NCBI RefSeq assembly: GCF_036785885.1 | Contig: NC_092329.1 | Location: 2,790,001 to 2,854,000, forward strand | DNA: 64,000 nt | Source: Coffea arabica | Lineage: Eukaryota > Streptophyta > Magnoliopsida > Gentianales > Rubiaceae | Reading direction: 5' to 3' | In this document: positions 20,979 to 32,991 of the stretch, in pieces | How positions within the stretch are numbered: position 1 is the first letter of the stretch | Layout of the letters: every line of letters starts with the position of its first letter | Translations under genes and position numbers: made by a program | The notes under the pieces: model-generated | Database searches by the model: none | What the model was told of the DNA's origin: nothing | What the model saw: the letters and a program-made list of their open reading frames with translations, nothing else

Positions 20979-23900
20979 ATGGGGGAGAAGTCAAGGTCGA
21001 AAGGGGGTTGGTGCGGTTGGTTGCTTGTTTTAATTGTAGCAGCTGCAATCGCATTTGGGATTTTTGTAACGATCAAGAAGAAGCACCATGCCTCAAAGGG
21101 AGAGGCAGCCCCTGTTCCGGGGCCTCCCGGTGCTGTTACCAAGAAGTATGCTGACGCTCTCCATGCCGCAATGCAGTTCTTAGACGTACAAAAATGTATA
21201 AAAGAATCCCTCCACAACCACAGCATTTTTTCTTTTCTTCGTCTGCGTCTTTCAAGTATCTACATCCACGTTTGCTGATGTTGTTTTAAAACTTCATTTG
21301 GTTTAATTGAGCTAAATCCATGTAGTTTCTTAGCTTCTTATGTAGTTCTTCGTGTTTTTGGTTGCTAGATTTTGATATCATGCTTGGAATGATTTTATGC
21401 ATTTCTTAGTTGTTTGTTTGATTCTCCTGATACTAGATCTTACCAGTGAACCTGAATATTTCTATTCGATTATTAAATCACAAAACTTCCCGTGTGTTAG
21501 CTTAGCTCTCAACCTATGAGTACTTAGCAGTAATTTTTTGTACTGTCTTGGTAAAGGTTCAATTTTGTCAGAGCTGTGGGTCGAATAATTAATTTATGCC
21601 TTAACTGTATATTGGATTAATTATTTTGAAACAGAATGTACTAGGAGCAGTAAATGCATCTTATCTGTTACAGTTTTAGTAATCTGTCTACGTATTAGCA
21701 ATTTAATAATGTTCTAGAATGACTTAGCTAGAGTTACCACGGCAATTCTAGTAATGTTTTATGTGAGTACTTTGTTGTTAGACTCGAAGGAATCAGATTT
21801 TCTGAATTCCAGATCCAGTAAGCAGCTTCATGAAGAAGCTTCAGTTCGATTATTTTGTTTACTGTTACCGTGATGGTTTTTGCTGATGGTGAAGTGTAAT
21901 TGTGTTCTGCAGCGGGGAAGTTGGTTCATAACAAGATACCTTGGAGAGGGGATTCGGCTCTTGATGATGGAAGTCCCGCAAAAGTCGATCTTTCCAAAGG
22001 AATGTATGATGCTGGGGACCATATGAAGTTTGGATTCCCAATGGCTTACACAGCCACAGTGTTGTCATGGAGTATCCTTGAATACGGTGATCAGATGAAG
22101 GTGGTAAATCAATTGGAACCTGCTCAAGACTCACTCAGATGGATCACGGACTACCTTGTCAATGCTCATCTTTCTGACAATGTTCTAATCATTCAGGTTG
22201 GTTTTTTCTTGCTTCGTTTTTGGCTGCTTGCTTTCATCACTCTTACCTTTGTGGTACTCATGCTTATTTGCAGTGTTTATCTGCTTTATTTTTCATCCCA
22301 AAATTGTGCTGTATAAAACATTGATTTCTGTTCGGCTTACACTAATTTTTGTTATTTTTAAGATGCAAATAAAAAGATCTGAAGAAATTAAAAACATATC
22401 CTTTAGGTGATCAAGATGTTCTCATGGTACAAGATGGAATGCTGCATTTCTTATACAAGAAATGCATTTCTTGTAGATTCTTATACAAGATGGAATGCTG
22501 CATTTCCACGGATAAAAAATTATAGAGATTGAGTTTGAGCAACCCACCTTCTGAACGTTAAATTTCTCTTCAAACTTGTCAAAACAAACATTTACATTGT
22601 GCTTCTTTGCATAATTGAATTTTTGGCAGGTGGGTGACCCTGATGCAGACCATAAATGTTGGGACCGCCCAGAAGACATGACTGAGAAAAGGCCTCTCAT
22701 ACAGGTTAACACTTCTTTCCCGGGAAGTGATGTCGCAGCAGAAACTGCAGCAGCTATGGCATCAGCATCCCTGGTGTTTAAGCCCATTGACTCTACATAT
22801 TCAGACTTGCTTCTGAAGCATGCGAAGCAACTATTTACTTTTGCTGACAAATATAGAGGTTCTTACAGCATGAGCATTCCTGAAGTCCAGACATATTACA
22901 ACTCAACAGGCTATGGAGATGAGCTCTTGTGGGCTGCTAGTTGGCTTTATCATGCTACAAAGGACAAATCATACTTTGATTATGTGACTGGAAAAAATGG
23001 TGAAGAGTATGCTAACTGGGGAAGTCCTACCTGGTTTAGTTGGGATAACAAGCTAGCTGGTACTCAGGTATTTCTTCATTCTTTCAGAGTCCGGATTTAA
23101 ATTCTTTAATTGGTTATCGCTGGACACATTGAAGAACATCAGAATTCAGTCTACCAAGTTTACATGTGTTCTTGATTCTCCTTCTCATTGTAATTTGGAT
23201 ATGACAAGGCTAAGACTACAATTGTTCGACTGAATTCACGGATAGATGTAATACCAAAATTGTCCTGTATAACTTCATCATTAGGAGCTCATGACAAAAA
23301 GGCTGAGCTTTCCCTAGTATAGCACTCAAACTGATCTTAGTGATTGAAATTATGGATCTAAGAGATCTATGACTGATGCTCAAAATTTTTTTCTTTATAT
23401 TTCATTTAGATACAGAAGATCAACACTTAATTGTGTTCTCTTATTGCAGAAGTTTGTTAGGTTTGCCATGAGATGAGCTATTTCAGCCTGATTGTCTAGC
23501 TTATTAGTTCTCTCCCACCAACCATATGTACACTAACAATGGTGTGAAAATGGTGTACAAATATAAAGGGGCCACTAATCAAAGTAGAGTTCTTTTTGGT
23601 TGGCCTTTTAGCTTTCTTTTCTTGTTATTTTTTATTTTTTGGGCAGAAGGGCGGTTGGAGCTGGTAGTGTGGTAAGGGGGTAAGGGAATGTGAATACATT
23701 TTGGATACAAATCATGAATTAATGAAGTTGCTGTGTGCCTTTACCGCAGGTCTTGTTATCCAGGATTAGCTTCTTTGGATCAAAAGATACTTCAAATTCT
23801 GCTACCCTCCAGAAGTACAGGGATTCGGCAGAGGCTGTCATGTGTGGCCTCCTTCCAAAATCTCCAACGGCCACATCCAGCAGAACAGACAGTAATCTTC

Positions 23901-24943
23901 ATTTGATTGCCTTTTGACTTGGATAATTATGCTTCTCTTCTTCTTTATTTTTTTCAACATTCCTAAATGTGCTAGAAGACATCTTTCATACGTGTACATG
24001 GAGATACACCTATATAGACTCTTGCTCACCTCTAGCCCTTCTAAGGAAGGGTTGCATTTGCGAGAGATGTAGTTATCTCTCCCTCACCAACTCTTTAGAT
24101 AAAATGTGTGTATCAAACGGAGACATCAATAGAGTAATTAATCTTAATTGCAATCTTCAAACAACTAAAAATTGCTATATACGCTCATCGTAAATAAAAA
24201 AGGCTAGTGCATTTTGGGTGAGCGACCTCAATGTATGTGAACTGAGCAGATTAGAACTTAAAATTCTGTTATTGCTCACCCTCAAAGTTTTATAATGCAG
24301 GTGGCCTAATATGGATCAGTGAATGGAATGCTTTGCAGCATCCTGTGGCATCTGCATTTCTAGCTGTTGTATACAGTGATTACATGTTATCATCTAGGAC
24401 AGCTGAAATATCCTGCGACAGCGATTCTTTTACGCCAGCCGATCTACGCAAGTTTGCAACGTCACAGGTACACTTTCTGTTTTCATCATCTATACATATA
24501 AAACATTTGCTTCTTGCATCAGCATGCAACGAATGAGCATCTTCCTTCATGTGTTCTCTTACATGCCCTAGTACCTAAGTGTGCGAGTGATTTTCCGGCT
24601 CTGTTTGTAGGCTGACTATGTCTTGGGTAACAACCCTGCAAAGCTGAGTTATCTTGTGGGTTATGGTGATAACTACCCAAAATTTGTGCACCATAGAGGG
24701 GCCTCAATTCCTATGGACGCAAAAACTGGCTGCAAGGATGGTTTTCAGTGGCTTGACTCTGATAAACCAAATCCAAATGTTGCGGCTGGAGCACTTGTTG
24801 GTGGACCTTTTCTGAACGAGACCTATATTGATTCAAGAAACAATTCAATGCAAGCCGAACCAAGCACATACAACAGTGCCGTTATTGTTGCCCTTCTTTC
24901 TGGTTTGGTTACCACATCTTCAGTGGTGCAGTCTTTCACATAG
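20979..24943 (+). CDS. GH9B7: GH9 endo-1,4-beta-glucanase with N-terminal membrane anchor (endoglucanase 10 / GH9B7-like)
   Basis: This glycoside hydrolase family 9 enzyme cuts beta-1,4-glucan and would act in cell-wall remodelling. Six exons (20979-21195, 21913-22196, 22630-23067, 23750-23891, 24301-24467, 24611-24943) encode 526 residues. Residues 12-33 (CGWLLVLIVAAAIAFGIFVT) form a single hydrophobic anchor with basic flanks. The catalytic domain starts near KKYADAL. DAGD at 105-108 carries the nucleophile-side aspartates. HHR at 443-445 belongs to the first GH9 signature, and D490 and E499 in YIDSRNNSMQAEP to the second, so the active-site set is complete. Other family blocks are YGDELLWAASWLYHAT and FSWDNKLAGTQVLLS. 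There is no C-terminal cellulose-binding module. The start is the first ATG and gives MGEKSRSKGGWCGW, the usual N-terminus of this subgroup. Membrane versus secreted location is not settled by sequence. Confidence 0.95.
22454..22475. repeat. 22-bp perfect palindrome within a 56-bp direct repeat, GH9 intron 2
   Basis: A perfect palindrome centred on ATGCAT, with arms TACAAGAA/TTCTTGTA. It lies between two direct copies of ACAAGATGGAATGCTGCATT (starting 22429 and 22485). This looks like a small local rearrangement. Confidence 0.85.
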
Positions 24944-26318
24944 GTTTATAGGTGGATTTAGGGGAAGCTATTGTATTATCCTATAGCTTATTCAGGGAAT
25001 ATATGCTGCCAAGTTCCCGGTTTGTATAGTATGCCACATTCAGATGACTGCTTTGTTGAACTTCAAAAAATACATGAACTTCAATCATACATGCTCTAAT
25101 CCCATTAGTGAATACTACTACAACAATCGCATTCATTGTAGTATCAAACTTGAATGGTACCTGCTCCATTGCTGATGGTGCCTGGCACACACGGGCGCTA
25201 GCCGTACTGTAAGCGTAAGGTCCCATTTTGGTCTGGCAAATTAAAGATGGTAGTGTACTCTTTGGGCAAAGATTTCGCTCCTCTGTCTTATCCATTCATG
25301 GAGAATTATCTATCTATTCACTCATCAATAATGCACTACTGTCCAAATTTTGACATGCACAGATGAGAATAATTACGCACACAGTAATTTACTGTCGGGA
25401 TAATTACAAAAATTCTCCGTAAAGTTTGGTCAAAGTTAGAGCGTACCCTAGTCAGGTCTATGTATGATTTAACCACTTTACGTCATAGGATAGGATTAAA
25501 CGAGCGAGGACCTGGGTTCAGATCTCCTCTCCTCCTCCTAACTTCTTAAGCCCTACACATCTTGCTGAAAAATTTAAAAAAGAAAAAAATCACTAAAGTC
25601 AGATTCAGTGATTGACCATGATGAGGAAAGGACGTGAAGAGTGAGAAGAGGGTGAAAAAAAAATACCATATTAAATATCACAAAGGGACGCGAGGGTCTC
25701 ATATTCAAATCTTCCATTCTCCTCTCCACTTTCTTCCTAGAATTTACCCTTCACCTCCTGCAGGAAAAAAAAAAAACAATATGAAACCTAAAACTTAGGT
25801 CAAATAAATGTTTGGATGATCGCGTTTAGCATCGATCTATGGATTCAAATTGTCGTCAACCGAATTAGAGATGCAGAGTGTTCAGCCTACAAAGGCAACC
25901 CAAAGTAGAAAGAGGATGATTTGCATCGAGTAAAGTAGTCAAACATACAGAGCACTACCAATCAATTCTCCAAACAAAAACACAGTCCTGTTATTGAGAA
26001 ACTTAGAAGAGAATTTCCCCTTTTTTACCAGGTTAGTGCTAACATTTCAAATCAATCAGAAAAGAAGGAGACGAAATTGAATAAAAACCTCTCCTACTGA
26101 TCCACAATATGATACCACAAAACAACCGTGGCCTCAAATGCTACAATTAACCGTATGTACTATCTATCGTCCCCAGCGCTGCTGCTCTGGACTCTGCAGG
26201 AGTAAAATGTTCCCTGTTGACTCTGCCACTCTTGTGGATGATCATTCGTATCGTATGTACGGTCAAATAAAGACTTGACATTTGAGTTAAAATTACCCCT
26301 TCAACCCGACGGAGACTG
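24944..26318. other. Convergent spacer between GH9 and LOG
   Basis: It holds the 3' ends of both convergent genes. Two stretches, about 25500-25590 and 25690-25775, each have GCGAGG followed by a TTCA-type B-box-like string and a pyrimidine-rich tail ending in A runs. They may be decayed SINE copies. No gene is supported. Confidence 0.45.
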
Positions 26319-28689
26319 TCAACGAGCAATGTCCGATTTTGTTGTGTATACCAATTGCTGCTCCATCTCCCAGCTTAGCTTGGAAGCAACCCCGTTATGC
26401 TTTGGAACATACTCCTGCTTGATTGAGCATGTCATCAGTCAGTCATGAGCGTCCCGAATCTAATGGGATATAAGAGGTACTAGGCCAGTAGCTTTTGCTG
26501 GAAGAGATGACAAGAAGTAGTACTACGCGTTACACGGGATGTACCTCAAGCTTGGACATGAGCTCATGAGCAGTTTGGGCAGAAACGATTATATGACGAG
26601 CAGAGGGACTAATGAAGCCCTCATCCACAGCTTTGTCTATGAAAGACAAAAGGGAATTATAATACCCCTCCACATTCAGCAAACCTACCTGAACAGTAAG
26701 TAAGTGGTACACATTTTAAACCATCATCAGTAACAATCCAAAACCCGTTTTTTTTTTTTTATTCCATTTAAATAAATTTATCGAATCAAAAATAAAAATG
26801 AAGCCGTCCACTCCTCCTCGTTAAACGTAATTGTAAATACCGGTTTGTCATGGATCCCCAGCTGAGCCCAAGTGATAACTTCTAGGAGCTCCTCCAAGGT
26901 GCCGTAGCCACCTGCATGCGCAGTAAAAGACTGGGAGTTGGCAAAACGACAATTTTAAAGTGTAATATTGGAGTCGCCATAGCCCATTAGCTGTTTCCCC
27001 ATTTGTGGTTTGGTTGGGTGCACAGTTATTGATGGAGAGATTTTGATCGCTTCTACAAATGTGGTATGGATTGTCTAGTGTCAATTCCAGAAACTGTTAG
27101 GAAAAGCAACTAAAGACTCTCTCTCTCTCTCTGATAGTGATAACAACGTCGTTCGTGCTCCCACATCAATTTTTTGGTCCCTGCCACACACTAGCGGCCA
27201 CATGGATGCAGTTACGCTTACGCTCACTCTCACGCACACCAAGCAAGTAAAGTAATACGGGCAACACCAATGTTTTCAGAACCGGACCGGACCGGCCGGT
27301 TCGACCGGTTGGACCGCGAACCGGCCATGTCACCGGTCCGGTCTAATGCTAAAGCCGGAAGTTCATGGAGAACCGTTGAAACCCGGCCGAACCGGACGAA
27401 CCGTGCGAACCGTTAAGAACCGTGAACCGGCGATTTTTTAAATTCTTCAACAAAATATCAAGAATGGTGTAGCTAAGATTCGAACCTGGGTCTTCAAGTT
27501 TGGATATGACAATTTCACCGCTAGACTGTAGTTAAGTTTGTTGAGAATTCTACTTGACTAAAAAATATATTAAAACATCAAGTTCTTCTCTTATTTTTTT
27601 TTCAATTTTTTCTTCTTAACCATTTTTAACCCAAATATCCACAACAAGATTTTCTCAAGTCTTCACCATTATTATCAGGTTATTATCTTTAGCAAATTGT
27701 AAACAAGTTGAAAATTTCAACTTTTCTTGTTTTCCAACATCTTAGTAAGTTTAATTTTTTTCTTTTCAAGGTTTTTTTTCTATATTATTATCTTTAGTTG
27801 ATTTTTTGCATTTTCTTCTTTTTCCCCTCAATTTTCATATGTTTCCCTCATTTTTGTTTTATTTTTATTCGATTAATTAAGGATGAAATTTTTGCAAAAG
27901 TAGTGCACATCCGTGTAGGAATTGGGTAGGAATTACAAATAATAACATTGGGCTGGTCAAAAATATGGTAGTTGGCACATAATCGAAGCTATTGATAATT
28001 GAATTTAAAATAATTAATTGTATAGGATCATTGAATTTAATATAACATGTTAATTAGTAATGTTTAGTAGCAATTAATTTTTTATGTGTTTAACTGTATA
28101 TTTGTTTTTCAAAAATTTTTAGTTTTTTTTAGTTTAAGCAATTAGATTTATATTTTTATAATAAAATTTTACTTTTTCAGCTTAAGTTGATGAAATTGTG
28201 AAGGTGGTGTGGTTGCTTATCATGCCACTGATAAAAGTTTGCTATTCAAATAGTTTGTTTTAACTTGAACTCTTTTATGGATTTTTTTAAGGGTTGTAAA
28301 AGAATTTTAATATTTTATTTATTTATTTTTTGTGTTTTTATTTGTGATAATTGGCGCACATTTGGATTGTATCTATTTATGTTTATAATGAATTTATGAA
28401 AACTTATGGTGAATTATGATATTTTAATTATATTTATCATTCCATGTTTTATGTATAACTTTTAGAAAATTTATTATTATCATAACTTAAATTAAGTTAT
28501 GTTGGTAAAGTTCAAGTATAGAATGAAACATGCTTAGTACTTAACACTTAAAAAAAACAGTAAACCTTTGAACCGGCCGGTTGGACCGGTCGGACCGGTC
28601 GAACCGCGAACCGGCCACCTCTCCGGTTCACTGACCGGTCCGAGTTTAAAAACATTGGGCAACACACAATTAGTTCAGACTTCAGAGCT

Positions 28690-28729
<40 letters not shown>

Positions 28730-30543
28730 TTCTTCATCAAAATAAAATTTCCACAAGTTCAACAACATACGATGATGATTGTGGTAAAACCACACCAGAA
28801 GATGAACGATGCATATACTATCCATTTATATATATATATATATATGTGTGTATATATATAGAGAGAGAGAAGAAAAGAAGAGGGATAATTAATTAATTAA
28901 TTAAATTAATTACCAGGTAAGGCTATAAATGCGTCTGCCAGTCGAGCCATTTCAGCTTTTCTTTGGTGCATTCCAGTCACAGGCCTCACTTCTCCAACAG
29001 TCTCTCCAGTTATCTGAATTAATGCGTTGGACCCGTACGTTAGCCAATTATGCATGCTACCTCTCCTTTCTACGTTTTTTTTTTTTATTATTCTTTTCTT
29101 TTTAAAAGCAATCATGGAAACGTAAAAGGTTGAAATAAAAGTTATGTAGCTTGAAAAGAACTGAAGATATTCCAAGAAATCTTGTGTAAAAAGAAGAAAG
29201 AACAATATATATATATATATTGATCAGCATAGCAATCAATTCTAATCATAGGAGTACGATCACTTTGACCGACTCGTGTCAAAAATCAGAAGATGACAGG
29301 CCAAAAGCTAATCCTAACCGACCGATAAATGTTAAGCGATAATGCATGACTCATTATTATCCAAAGTGCAAGATACACATAAAAAAAATTTTTAAAAAAA
29401 GAAAAAAAAAAAAAGGTGCCCAAAATGTACACATGAATTTGGACACCAAAATGTACCCAAGTTCGTTACTATCGGAAGGTAACAGCTCCAATTACCTCTC
29501 TGGGCATAAGCGTTATGGGAATCACCCTGTGGAAAAAAAAAATAGAAAATTTTATTAGTTCACCAGAAGAACAGCAGGAAGAAGAAAGAATGAAAGAGAG
29601 AAGGAATTGAGGAGGAAATCGAGACGGATTTACCCTAACACGTGGCGGCCACCATTGAAGACAGCTTGGGAGACTAATCCCATCAACCCAATGCTTCCAC
29701 CTCCATAAACAAGGTCAATGTTCCTTTCAACCTGCCAATATTATTAAATTTTTGAGTACTGCTACTTCTGCTGATAATTTTTTTGCATTACTTGCATGAA
29801 CACGCAAATTAATTTCAATCGACCACATAAATAATAATGTAATGCTTCACGTTAATCTTGCTGATAATAACATTTCATTTTTCCCAATTATCTATGCTCG
29901 TATTTTAATCCCATGCTACCAACCGATCCAGCCTAGAGTCGTCACACAGGAGACATCATCTCGTCTCGTGGTATAAATTCCAACAACAAAAGAGGAAAAA
30001 AAAAAACTAAAAGGACAACATCCCCTGATAGAAGTACGCCCCAAGAATTATAGGCTTAAGCAGCAAGTTAGTAGCTTTTGAATGAAGTCAGGATGATATA
30101 GCATAGGGGGGAAGTTGAGGTTCGTTTCATTAGTAACGTTTAAGTAGGTGAAGGTGAAGAATAGCTAGGGAGAGAACAACTGAAAATGAGCAACAAATGA
30201 GTTGAACAAAACAACTGATCAAAGTAAGTAGTAACATTAATCATGTCAAGAATAAGCAGAAGAGTTGTGGTTATAGGATGCATATGTATGCGAGCCGCCC
30301 GAGTACGTAGCTGCGCATAATATGCCGATGAAGACATGGCAAATTAAGCAAAGCAAAGCAAAGATATGTTTGTGTGTGCGTGTGTATATATATATATATA
30401 CATACCAGCTGATTGGCGAGCTGAATAGCAGCCAGCTGGTAACTGGGATTCTTGCCAGGACTGCTGCCACAAAAAACACATACGCGCTTGAATCTGGAGG
30501 CTTTGGTGGGCTGCAGAGGTTGGGATTGGTGGTTGTTTTCCAT
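26319..30543 (-). CDS. LOG: Cytokinin riboside 5'-monophosphate phosphoribohydrolase (LONELY GUY)
   Basis: LOG enzymes release active cytokinin bases from their riboside monophosphates in one cytosolic step (family knowledge). Seven exons on the minus strand (30543-30406, 29731-29634, 29526-29496, 29013-28914, 26911-26841, 26688-26545, 26414-26319) encode 225 residues. The N-terminal block is [18 protein letters not shown], followed by [20 protein letters not shown] and [20 protein letters not shown]. The family's catalytic and binding motif is intact: MHQRKAEM (R107, K108) and [10 protein letters not shown] (residues 121-130). The end is [15 protein letters not shown]. The ATG at 30543 fits the usual N-terminus; an in-frame ATG at 30594 would add 17 lysine-rich residues and is less likely. 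Intron 4 (26912-28913) is 2.0 kb, mostly a hAT-type insertion. The member number (LOG1 to LOG8) cannot be assigned. Confidence 0.95.
27268..28657. mobile_element. Non-autonomous hAT-type element, 1390 bp, in LOG intron 4
   Basis: The flanks are the 8-bp direct repeat GGCAACAC (27260-27267 and 28658-28665). The ends are inverted: left CAATGTTTTCAGAACCGGAC, right (reverse complement) CAATGTTTTTAAACTCGGAC. Both subterminal regions are dense in CCGG/GACCGG blocks; the centre is AT-rich. There is no transposase ORF. The ends match the element at 17304-17867, so this is the longer member of one family. A tRNA-like segment lies on its minus strand at 27470-27535. The target duplication is perfect, while internal decay suggests moderate age. 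Confidence 0.88.
27470..27535 (-). repeat. tRNA-like (SINE-like) RNA polymerase III promoter inside the hAT-type element
   Basis: On the minus strand, AGTCTAGCGGTGAAATT resembles an A box and CAGGTTCGAATCTTAG a B box, separated by about 30 nt, as in tRNA genes and tRNA-derived SINEs. A full cloverleaf is not obvious, so it is not called a tRNA. It could be a SINE captured by the hAT-type element. Confidence 0.45.
28694..28729. repeat. (TA)n microsatellite in LOG intron 4
   Basis: A run of TA dinucleotides just outside the right edge of the hAT-type element. A second TA/TG/GA compound tract lies at 28827-28871. Confidence 0.9.
28827..28871. repeat. Compound (TA)n(TG)n(TA)n(GA)n microsatellite in LOG intron 4
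   Basis: Alternating TA, TG, TA and GA dinucleotides, about 40 bp upstream (in plus-strand terms) of LOG exon 4. Confidence 0.9.
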
Positions 30544-30992
30544 AAAGAAAATCTCGCAGTTTTTTTTTTTCCTGTTTGGATGCTTCAAACACAAGCCTGT
30601 GGTACTTTCTGAGGACCCCTATCTAAGTTCGTGTGATCAAAGAGAGACGAAGATGGATGTAGATTGTGGACGCCGAAAAAGATATATGTTGAGAGTTGGC
30701 TCGATTGGGTTGGGGGTTTGGTTTTGGACCAGGAGCAGGAGACGTTATTGGTGTGTGTGGACTCTGTGTGGGGATGGGATCATGGGATTGAGTTGGGAAT
30801 GGGCATATGTGGGTGTTAGAGCAAGTCAGCAAGTTTTCTCCTTTTGACAACACCGCAGCCGAAAAGTAAGGGAGGTATCGGAAGGAATTATGGAATGAAT
30901 GTAGAGAATGAAGGGATGGTATGGGGGACTACGGAACTTGCTACTAGCCTACTAGCCAGAGTCTTGTTTTATAGTGTATCCAGATACTGCTC

Positions 30993-31185
30993 GGCCACCG
31001 GCCATTTGGTCCAGTGGTCATCACCTTAATGGTGATGTTGGAGGTCAGGGGTTCAACCCTTGCCTCCCACAAAAATTTGCCACAATATGTGGTTGGTCTT
31101 AGATGACCATTCCCCTTGCCCCTTCCCCTAGATTAGACTAGAGTAGGTTATAGGACATCTATCGTTGCGACAAAAAAAAAAAAAA
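30993..31185 (+). mobile_element. tRNA-derived SINE, 193 bp, with 11-bp target duplication
   Basis: A perfect direct repeat AGATACTGCTC flanks it (30982-30992 and 31186-31196). An A box-like TTTGGTCCAGTGGTC lies near the 5' end and a B box-like GGGTTCAACCC about 35 nt further on. The 3' end is GTTGCGAC followed by about 14 A. These are the hallmarks of a SINE inserted by LINE machinery. It lies about 450 bp upstream of the LOG start, in the likely promoter. Confidence 0.9.
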
Positions 31186-32334
31186 AGATACTGCTCTCTT
31201 TTTAATTTTATTTATACTATATGCCATCCATATACGTCGTCCACTTATTGTTCTACACCTGGCAGAATTGAAACATTCAACTCAAGCTTGGAAATGGTGT
31301 CGTTTTCAACCAAAAGGCAAGAGCTTCAAAAATGGGAGGGTTGGTTTGTCCTCGTGGCTTGGGACCCCCTACCCGCCCTCCATTTTTTCAGTTCTCCCAT
31401 TAAAATTTACTAGCACCACTTCTACCCAAGTTATAAATGAAATTGTTTTTGTATTTCTGAATTAGTTTTCTTATTGCTTCTTTATCATTGATTAATATTG
31501 ATGAGTATTCGTGCAGATTCTCTGAAACAATTAAGTTAAGAGGTGAATTTCTTTTCTTCTTTCTCAACACATCTTGATTATTATGAGGTTGGAAGGGAAG
31601 AACGGGAGAATTGTACATAGAACCTCTAAAACAAACAAGCTAATGATTCTTTCTTTGATATTGAGATTGAAACTTTTGAAGCACCCTCAAATTGGATCTT
31701 GTGTAGGCACATGTATCTGCACCCGTAATTACAAAGAAATTGAAAAATAAAACGTAAAGGGGATGGTATATGGAAGTTGTAACTCATAATTCTCCAAACA
31801 AATGAGGCGTGGACTTCACATGACAATGTTTGTAATGGGGTACCAGAAAGGCAACTACGTGTTCCCTTTCCTCCTCAAACACCAAACAAGAAGGAAAACT
31901 GAGCATTGATCATTAAAATTTTGCGAGTATTTTACAGCGCAAATTAGTCCGATGAATAAAGGCGTTGGGGAAATCCGAGTTCCACAGCAACAGTCATATG
32001 TAAAATTGGAATGGAGCAGAGGGATTGATAGTGAGTGGTGGACCGGGCGAGCTGCTGAATGGTGTGGTGATGAGCTGCTGAATGATGTTGGTGATGAGCG
32101 TCTATACCACTGAGAAAATGCACGTGTCCATACTGCACCTTCTGATGTTGAAGGTAAAATCTCCGTCTATCTATGTTATTGTTCACTGCTTGAACCTTCC
32201 AACCCTACTAAACGGTGCTTGCTCCTACCATTGACAATTGCAGACCAAACCGACCTATCATAGAAAGATAAAGCAGGCCAACTTTAGGAACGTACAGCAT
32301 ATTCGCCTTTGACAAGGATATTATTTGGTCAAAC

Positions 32335-32991
32335 TAGGCATGCCAGTGGATCGAGTTTTATTCAAATTCAATTTAGACTTAATATATTTGGATAAAGTTT
32401 AGATTTAATTTGTCGAACTCAAACCTTATCCAGACTTAAAACCTATAAGATAATTATGGATATGAAAAGGATCTGATTTTTTATGATTCAGACTCAATCC
32501 CAAATACATACTAGATCCTATCCAAATTCATATATAAATGAATTATATATATATATATATATATCAATAAATTTATAAAATAATAGAATATTCTATGTCA
32601 TTGTAATTGATGCAAATAAATGAAAGATTGAACGTAAATGTAGACGATGCTTTGAAAATAAATAGTTATGATTGATAATAGTTCTTTACTTCAGTTTATA
32701 ATATTGCATTCAAAATCTTGAATGTTAATTTTTATTATTTGAAAATAAAAATTGGACGGTGTTTATATTATATTTGAACTCTAAATATTTTCAAAATATT
32801 TTTACTTCAGTTCTTTATTGTATATTCAGAAAAATATTCACAGATGCCTATTTGATACCCAAACCTATGAGGATTTGGATTTGAATTTACTTTTTTCAGA
32901 TCCATAAGGGTTTGGGTCCGAATAGCTAAATTTAATGGATCTGAATTTGGATCAAAGGGGTCTAATCTAAACCTTACCCATTAATATGCTA
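32335..32991. mobile_element. Degenerate hAT-like AT-rich element
   Basis: The left end TAGGCATGCCAGTGGATC and the right end reverse complement TAGCATATTAATGGGTAAGG are weak inverted repeats, resembling the TAGG-ATGGCAATGGGTC ends common in plant hAT MITEs. The inner sequence has repeated GATCC/GGATTTGGAT motifs in both orientations. No target duplication was found. Confidence 0.35.

Noticed and set aside
25480-25790. Two possible SINE remnants
   Set aside because: B box-like strings and pyrimidine/A tails are present, but no target duplication or clear A box was found; mentioned only as a note on the spacer.
30271-30594. LOG start at the in-frame ATG 30594
   Set aside because: It would add a lysine-rich 17-residue leader not seen in LOG proteins; the ATG at 30543 fits the family.
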